The notes beneath the pieces are model-generated. The model searched no databases, was not told the origin of the DNA, and saw nothing but the letters and a program-made list of their open reading frames with translations. Positions 58,707 to 64,000 of a DNA stretch of 64,000 nucleotides are shown in pieces. Source of the stretch: Mycobacterium sp. 1164966.3 (lineage in GTDB: Bacteria > Actinomycetota > Actinomycetes > Mycobacteriales > Mycobacteriaceae); the NCBI RefSeq assembly GCF_001665395.1, contig NZ_LZSG01000001.1, positions 1-64,000 of the forward strand, given 5' to 3'. How positions within the stretch are numbered: the first letter of the stretch is position 1; each line of letters starts with the position of its first letter. The translations under genes and the position numbers were made by a program.

Positions 58707-59824
58707 TGCGGAAGTATCACGGAGCTGGGCTCTTCAAAGCCGGGTTCATCGGCGCGGTCCTGATCGTACTGGTCATCCTGGTGGGCTTGTCGCCGGAGCG
58801 GTTGATCTCGATGGCGACAGCGGTTCGATACCAGGCGCTGTTTTCCGAAGCCGGCGGCCTCGCGGCGGGCAACCCCGTGACGGTATCGGGTATAAAAGTC
58901 GGCTCCGTGTCGAACGTGGCACTGCGCAACGGCGATGCGCTGGTGACATTCACGATCAAGGCAAACATTCCGCTTGGGTCGGAGACCACGGCGCATATCC
59001 GCACCGGCACATTGCTGGGCGAGCGGATGCTGACTTTGGACTCCGCCGGGAGCGGCACGATGCATCCGATGGCCCTCATCCCGGTCTCGCGCACCTCCTC
59101 GCCGTACTCGTTGACGGAAGCGGTCAGCGACTTTACCGCGAGCGCCGCCGACACCAGCACCGCGACGCTGAATCAGTCGTTGGACACGCTGTCGGCGACG
59201 CTCAACCAGATCGCACCCCAATTGGGGCCGACTTTCGACGAACTCACCCGGTTGTCACGCACCCTCAACGGGCGCAACAAGACCCTGGGCGACCTGTTCA
59301 AGAGTGCCAGCGACGTCACCGGGGTCCTGTCCGAACGCAGCCAGCAGGTCAACAAACTCATCCTCAACTCCGACGATCTGCTCCGAGTCCTGGTGGCGCG
59401 CCGACAAGAGATCGTGGACTTGCTGGCCAACACATCGGTGGTGGCCAAACAGTTGACGGGATTGGTGCACGACAACGAAAGCAAATTGGCGCCGACACTC
59501 AAGAGGCTGAATTCGGTGACCGCGATGCTGGAGAAGAACCGCGACAACATCTCAAAAGCACTGCCGGGTCTCGCCAAATTCCAGATCACCGTCGGCGAGG
59601 CTATCTCCAGCATGTACGCCTACTCAGCCTTCGTGCCGAACCTGGCTATCCCGCAACTCTTCCAACCGTTCCTTGACTACCTTTGGGGATTCCGCAACTT
59701 CGACACGGCACGCGGCCCGGGCTACCCTTCGCCAGTACCGCGAACTCTGATCCCCTGGCCGTACAACGGCATTCCGGTGTGTCCGGAGTGCACGTTGGGC
59801 GGAAGAGTCGGAGGAACGCAATGA
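58706..59824 (+). CDS. mceC: MceC-type protein
   Basis: 372 residues from ATG 58706, sharing the A of the MceB TAA stop (TAATG). A GTG at 58691 is an alternative five codons earlier. Anchor FKAGFIGAVLIVLVILVGL, MCE domain with FSEAGGLAAGNPVTVSGIKV, then helical repeats (LNQIAPQLGPTFDELTRLS). Fourth position of the operon after the two YrbE genes and mceA/B, as usual. Confidence 0.9.
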   Translation: MRKYHGAGLFKAGFIGAVLIVLVILVGLSPERLISMATAVRYQALFSEAGGLAAGNPVTVSGIKVGSVSNVALRNGDALVTFTIKANIPLGSETTAHIRTGTLLGERMLTLDSAGSGTMHPMALIPVSRTSSPYSLTEAVSDFTASAADTSTATLNQSLDTLSATLNQIAPQLGPTFDELTRLSRTLNGRNKTLGDLFKSASDVTGVLSERSQQVNKLILNSDDLLRVLVARRQEIVDLLANTSVVAKQLTGLVHDNESKLAPTLKRLNSVTAMLEKNRDNISKALPGLAKFQITVGEAISSMYAYSAFVPNLAIPQLFQPFLDYLWGFRNFDTARGPGYPSPVPRTLIPWPYNGIPVCPECTLGGRVGGTQ

Positions 59825-61245
59825 TTTCTCGGATCCCGCGCAGTCGACTCATCATCGCCGTCGTACTTGTCGTGCTTGTACTCGTCGGCGCGGGCGTGCT
59901 GATCCACCATACGTACTTCCGCCCGAAGACCATTACCGCCTACTTCACGACCACCACCGCGATCTATTCGGGTGACGAGGTGCGCGTGTCCGGCGTAAAA
60001 GTCGGTAACGTCAAGTCAATTCAACCTCAGGGCACCGTAGCCAAGATGACTCTCAACGTCGATCGGGATGTGCCCATTCCGGCGAACGCCAAAGCCGTCA
60101 TCGTCGCCTCGAACCTGGTAGCTGCCCGCTATGTTCAACTCACTCCCGCCTACCGGAACAGCGGCCCAACGATGGCGGACGGCGCGGTGATACCGGTCGA
60201 ACGCACCGCGGTACCCGTCGAGTGGGACGAGGTCAAAACCCAATTGATGCGGCTGGCAACGGATTTGGGACCTCAAAGTGGTGTCTCCGGCACGTCGGTG
60301 GGGCGTTTCATCGACAGCGCCGCCAATGCACTCGACGGCGGAAAGGGCGACAAGCTGCGGCAAACACTCGCTCAGTTGTCGGGTGTGGGCCGCATCCTCG
60401 CCAACGGCAGCGGCAACATTGTCGACATCATCAAGAATCTGCAGACCTTCGTCACCGCGCTCCGCGACAGCAACACCCAGATTGTCCAGTTCAACGACCG
60501 CCTGGCCACGCTATCCAGCGTGGTCAACGACAGTAGATCCGACCTGGACGCGGCACTGACCGATTTGTCGACGGCGGTTGGCGAGGTGCAGCGATTCATC
60601 GCCGGTACTCGCGACCAGACCAGCGAGCAGATTGCCCGGTTGGCCGATGTCACGCAGATCCTGGTCGACAAGCACATGGCGCTGGAGAACATCTTGCACG
60701 GGGCGCCGAACGCGCTCGGCAACTTCTTCAACGACTACAACGCCGACACCGGAACAATCGTCGGAGGCTTCGGCATAATGGATTTCGCGAATCCCACGTT
60801 CGGCGGGCTGTTCGTTCCGTTGCCCGTTCCGGGCTGCTCGCAAACCGCGGCCCTCGAGACTGTCACCTCGACCGAAGCGGCCAAGCTGTGTGCCCTGTTC
60901 CTCGGTCCCGGGTTGCGCCTGCTGAACTTCAACAATTTGCCATTTCCCATCAACATATTCCTGCAGAAGTCGATAGACCCGTCCAAGATCCTGTACACCG
61001 AAGCCCGACTCGCGCCCGGCGGGGAGGGCCCGAAACCCGGACCGCCCGAGATCCCGCCCGCGGTGTCGGCCTACACCGGTCTGCCCGGTGACCCCGTCGG
61101 ACCGCCGGGGGCGGTGCCGCCGGCGCCGATACCGGGCGCGGCGATGCCGCTGCCGCCTCCACCCTCGACACCGATGGCAGCGCCCCCGCCACCACCACCG
61201 GCGGCACCGAGCGGGCTGCTGCCGGCCGAAGGGACGCAACCATGA
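59821..61245 (+). CDS. mceD: MceD-type protein with Pro-rich tail
   Basis: 474 residues from ATG 59821, overlapping the MceC stop (ATGA). Anchor LIIAVVLVVLVLVGAGVLI, MCE domain (YFTTTTAIYSGDEVRVSGVK), helical region, and a C-terminal tail of about 70 residues made mainly of Pro, Gly and Ala. Pro-rich tails are frequent in MceC/D/F proteins and may reach into the cell wall. Confidence 0.91.
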   Translation: MISRIPRSRLIIAVVLVVLVLVGAGVLIHHTYFRPKTITAYFTTTTAIYSGDEVRVSGVKVGNVKSIQPQGTVAKMTLNVDRDVPIPANAKAVIVASNLVAARYVQLTPAYRNSGPTMADGAVIPVERTAVPVEWDEVKTQLMRLATDLGPQSGVSGTSVGRFIDSAANALDGGKGDKLRQTLAQLSGVGRILANGSGNIVDIIKNLQTFVTALRDSNTQIVQFNDRLATLSSVVNDSRSDLDAALTDLSTAVGEVQRFIAGTRDQTSEQIARLADVTQILVDKHMALENILHGAPNALGNFFNDYNADTGTIVGGFGIMDFANPTFGGLFVPLPVPGCSQTAALETVTSTEAAKLCALFLGPGLRLLNFNNLPFPINIFLQKSIDPSKILYTEARLAPGGEGPKPGPPEIPPAVSAYTGLPGDPVGPPGAVPPAPIPGAAMPLPPPPSTPMAAPPPPPPAAPSGLLPAEGTQP

Positions 61246-62552
61246 CCGCCCGGGCCGGGGCAGCGGGGCGGCGGGTGCTGGCCATTGCGTCCAGCGCCGC
61301 GTTGACGCTGACGGGATGCGCCTTCCATGGCCTGAACTCGTTGCCGTTGCCTGGGGCGGAAGGACGCGGGCCGGGGGCGAATATCTACCACGTCGAGATC
61401 CCGAATGTCGGTACGATGGAGTCCAATTCGCCGGTGCTGATCAACGATGTCGTCGTCGGCAGTGTCAGCACCATGCGAGTGGCCCGCGACCCGGTAAAAG
61501 GCTGGATCGCCAACGTCGAGATTTCCGTCAAGCGCGACGTCGAAGTCCCGCCCAACGTGGAAGCCAGCGTCGGTCAGACCAGCCTGCTGGGGTCAATGCA
61601 TCTGGAGCTCAATACCCCGCTCGGGCCCGACGGGAAGCCCCCGCCGAAAAGCAAACCGCTCCCGCCGGGTGCCACCATCCCGCTAAGGCGGTCATCGGCT
61701 TACCCGTCGACCGAGCAGACGCTGTCGTCGCTGGGCGCAGTGGTTAACGGGGGAGGACTTGGACAGATCGGGGAGATCATCCACAACTTCTCCGCGGCCC
61801 TGTCCGGGCGCGAGGGTGCGATACGCGATCTGCTTACTCGCCTGGACACTTTCGTGGGAACGCTCGACCAACAGCGGGACAATATCGTCGCCTCCATCCA
61901 GGCGCTGAACCGGCTTTCTGCCACGTTCGCCGGACAACGCGACGTTCTCACCCAGGCCCTGCGCAAGATACCGCCCGCGCTGGATGTGCTGATCCGGGAG
62001 CGGCCGCGCCTGACGACCGCCCTGGACCGACTTCGCGTCTTCAGCAACACCGCCACCCGGCTGATCAACGACTCCCAGGCTGACCTGGTCACGAATCTGA
62101 AGAACTTGGAGCCGACCATCGGCGCGCTTGCCGACGTCGGGCCGGAGCTCGACACGGCGCTCGCGGCCGCGTTCGTTTTCCCGTTCACCCAGAACTTCGT
62201 CGACCGAGCCGTCCGCGGCGACTACTTCAACCTGCACGTCGATTTGGACCTGACGATTCCACGGCTCAAGCGGGGACTTATGTTGGGGACCCATTGGGGT
62301 CAGCTGGACCAGCCTTTGGTACCGGCGCCCGGGGACCCGTATTACCTGAATTACACGCTTGATCCATTGCATGCCGGGGTGAGGCCGCCATGGGTGGCGC
62401 CGCTGCCTGGCCCCCCGCCGCCGGGTGCCCCGCCGCCCGGGCCTCCACCGCCCGGGCCTCCGCCGGCCGGCGTCCCGTCGCCTGGGCCTGCGCCGGTTGC
62501 CCCGCTGCCCGGGCCTCCGCCACCTGCAGCACCGACGGAAGGCGGCGGATAG
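61242..62552 (+). CDS. mceE: MceE-type lipoprotein
   Basis: A 436-residue lipoprotein: lipobox LTLTGC places the acylated Cys near residue 26, as expected for MceE (LprK-like). MCE domain (YHVEIPNVGTMESNSPVLINDV), helical region (LNRLSATFAGQRDVLTQAL), and a Pro/Gly-rich tail with repeated PPPG. The start overlaps the MceD stop (ATGA) and it ends directly before the mceF ATG. Confidence 0.92.
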   Translation: MTARAGAAGRRVLAIASSAALTLTGCAFHGLNSLPLPGAEGRGPGANIYHVEIPNVGTMESNSPVLINDVVVGSVSTMRVARDPVKGWIANVEISVKRDVEVPPNVEASVGQTSLLGSMHLELNTPLGPDGKPPPKSKPLPPGATIPLRRSSAYPSTEQTLSSLGAVVNGGGLGQIGEIIHNFSAALSGREGAIRDLLTRLDTFVGTLDQQRDNIVASIQALNRLSATFAGQRDVLTQALRKIPPALDVLIRERPRLTTALDRLRVFSNTATRLINDSQADLVTNLKNLEPTIGALADVGPELDTALAAAFVFPFTQNFVDRAVRGDYFNLHVDLDLTIPRLKRGLMLGTHWGQLDQPLVPAPGDPYYLNYTLDPLHAGVRPPWVAPLPGPPPPGAPPPGPPPPGPPPAGVPSPGPAPVAPLPGPPPPAAPTEGGG

Positions 62553-64000
62553 ATGCTGACGCGGTTCGTCCGAATCCAGCTGGCGATCTTCGCGGTCGTC
62601 GGGATCATCGGTGTGATCGCGATGGTCCTGTTCTACATCCAAGCGCCGACGCTGCTCGGCATCGGTCGGATGACGGTCACGCTGGAGCTACCGGCCAGCG
62701 GTGGCCTGTACCGCTTCTCCAATGTGACCTATCGCGGGGTGCAGATCGGTAAGGTCACCTCGGTTGGTTTGACACCGAACGGCGCGAAAGCGACGCTGTC
62801 GCTTAGTACTTCGCCCAAGGTTCCCGCGAACCTGAAAGCGGAGGTGCTCAGCGTGTCCGCGGTGGGCGAACAGTACGTGGACCTGCGGCCCAGAACCGAT
62901 TCGCCGCCCTACCTGCACGACGGCTCAGTGATCGCCATGCGCGACACGACGATTCCGCAAGCGGTCGGGCCGATGCTCGATCAGGTCAGTGCCTTGGTCA
63001 ACAGCATCCCGAAGACCAAACTCGGCCAATTGCTTGACGAGTCCTTCCAGGCCTTCAACGGATCCGGTTTCGATTTGGGGTCACTGATCGACTCCACAGA
63101 GACGATATCCCGCGACGCCAAGAGCGTCGTCGATCGCACTCGGACCCTCACCGAAGACACTGGGCCGCTGCTGGATTCGCAAGCACGCACCACGGATTCG
63201 ATCAGAACATGGGCCCGTAGCCTCGCCGGCATCTCGGAGGTGCTCGCAAACGACGATTCCCGCATTCGCACCTTGCTGCGAAACGGTCCTGAAGCGGCAA
63301 ACGAAGCGTCCCGGCTGCTCGAACAAATCAAGCCGACGCTGCCGGTGTTGCTTGCCAACCTGACTACCATCGGGCAGATCGGCGTCACCTACCACCCGTC
63401 GCTGGAGCAGCTGCTGGTGTTGCTGCCGTCGGCGGTTGCCATCGAGGAAGTTGCCGGCCCCACGCACAATACGGACGGTATGGCCAAGGGCGACTTCGCA
63501 CTCACGATCGATGATCCGCCTATTTGCACGGTCGGGTTTCTGCCACCCAGCCAATGGCGATCCCCGGACGACACCAGCGACATCGACACTCCGGACGGGC
63601 TGTATTGCAAACTCCCGCAGGATTCCCCACTTTCGGTTCGCGGAGCCCGTAACTATCCCTGCATGGGGCACCCGGGCAAGCGCGCTCCCACCGTCGAAAT
63701 CTGCAACAGCGACCAGCCGTACATGCCGCTGTCGATGCGCCAGCATGTTCTCGGTCCCTCCCCGCTGGATCCCAACTTGCTTTCCCAGGGCATCCCGCCC
63801 GATGACCGGGTTACCGTCAACGACAGGATCTTTGGGCCGATCGAGGGAACTCCGCTGCCGCCTGGGGCGGTGCCGCGGGGCACACCGCCGGGTCCGCGGG
63901 GCGCCTATGGACCGCCTGGACCGGGATACGCCGCGCCGCCGTTGCCGTCCTCGGGAGTCCCGCTGGCCCCCATGTCGCCGATGTCGGATGACCTGCCGCC
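62553..64000 (+). CDS. mceF: MceF-type protein, cut by the window edge
   Basis: The frame starts at ATG 62553, right after the MceE TAG, and is open to the last base (482 codons seen, no stop). N-terminal anchor (VRIQLAIFAVVGIIGVIAMV), MCE domain (LELPASGGLYRFSNVTYRGV), helical region with RDNL-like heptads, cysteine-containing part (DDPPICTVGF, YPCMGHPG, EICNSD) and the start of a Pro/Gly-rich tail. The tail suggests the gene ends shortly after the window. Confidence 0.92.
   Translation, partial: MLTRFVRIQLAIFAVVGIIGVIAMVLFYIQAPTLLGIGRMTVTLELPASGGLYRFSNVTYRGVQIGKVTSVGLTPNGAKATLSLSTSPKVPANLKAEVLSVSAVGEQYVDLRPRTDSPPYLHDGSVIAMRDTTIPQAVGPMLDQVSALVNSIPKTKLGQLLDESFQAFNGSGFDLGSLIDSTETISRDAKSVVDRTRTLTEDTGPLLDSQARTTDSIRTWARSLAGISEVLANDDSRIRTLLRNGPEAANEASRLLEQIKPTLPVLLANLTTIGQIGVTYHPSLEQLLVLLPSAVAIEEVAGPTHNTDGMAKGDFALTIDDPPICTVGFLPPSQWRSPDDTSDIDTPDGLYCKLPQDSPLSVRGARNYPCMGHPGKRAPTVEICNSDQPYMPLSMRQHVLGPSPLDPNLLSQGIPPDDRVTVNDRIFGPIEGTPLPPGAVPRGTPPGPRGAYGPPGPGYAAPPLPSSGVPLAPMSPMSDDLP

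Noticed and set aside
54713..64000. Cholesterol importer mce4
   Set aside because: Gene order is the general mce order, and the genes expected beside mce4 (kstR, hsd4-type and other steroid-ring genes) are not seen, so no mce number is assigned.
1..64000. rRNA, tRNA, insertion sequences or prophage genes
   Set aside because: No transposase, integrase, tRNA-like cloverleaf or rRNA segment was recognised.

Overview
The window is GC-rich actinobacterial DNA, almost certainly from a Mycobacterium. The evidence is a complete-looking yrbEA-yrbEB-mceA-E start of an mce operon with mceF running off the right edge, Mce-associated membrane proteins, P450s paired with small 3Fe-4S ferredoxins, cyclase/AAA/LuxR regulators, PIN-type toxin-antitoxin genes, and frequent GTG/TTG starts with ATGA overlaps. 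I cannot name the species. No rRNA, tRNA, CRISPR array, insertion sequence or origin was seen.

Layout. 1-6294: a bidirectional terminator, then a minus-strand catabolic block: DUF35-thiolase fusion, alpha/beta hydrolase, hydroxyisobutyrate-dehydrogenase-like enzyme, P450, ferredoxin and zinc alcohol dehydrogenase. 6443-7705: two toxin-antitoxin modules facing each other (RHH/MazF-like on plus, VapBC on minus). 7790-30337: one uninterrupted minus-strand gene of 7,515 codons. 30441-35109: a cyclopropane-fatty-acid-synthase-like gene that looks foreign, then a cyclase-AAA-LuxR regulator. 35116-43786: mostly minus-strand genes: MHS transporter, ferredoxin plus NuoF-like flavoprotein, second alpha/beta hydrolase, Rieske ferredoxin, two amidohydrolase paralogues, a second hydroxyisobutyrate-dehydrogenase-like enzyme and a carboxymuconolactone-decarboxylase-family protein; one small hypothetical gene (38279-38752) is on plus. 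43989-54401: nitroreductase, split acyl-CoA dehydrogenase pair, two Mce-associated proteins, small secreted protein, P450 plus ferredoxin, SDR, aldehyde dehydrogenase and class III CoA-transferase. 54713-64000: mce operon.

The most striking object is the giant gene. Its first ~1,277 residues form a regulator head (OmpR-type winged helix, BTAD, class III nucleotide cyclase, AAA/STAND ATPase, TPR-like helices). The remaining ~6,240 residues are tandem repeats: two half-units of ~150 residues, then 22 full units of 266-274 residues, then an 8-residue start of a further unit. Each full unit is itself two related NTF2/SnoaL-like halves, which gives about 46 domains in one chain. The reading frame is intact throughout, neighbouring units differ in age, and at least two pairs look recently copied. 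I know no described function for such a protein.

How the rest may work together (inference): the mce transporter imports a lipid-like substrate; the flanking P450s, dehydrogenases, acyl-CoA dehydrogenase pair, CoA-transferase, DUF35-thiolase, hydrolases and amidohydrolases would oxidise and shorten it. The substrate cannot be told from the sequence. The genes that normally mark the cholesterol mce4 locus are not seen here.
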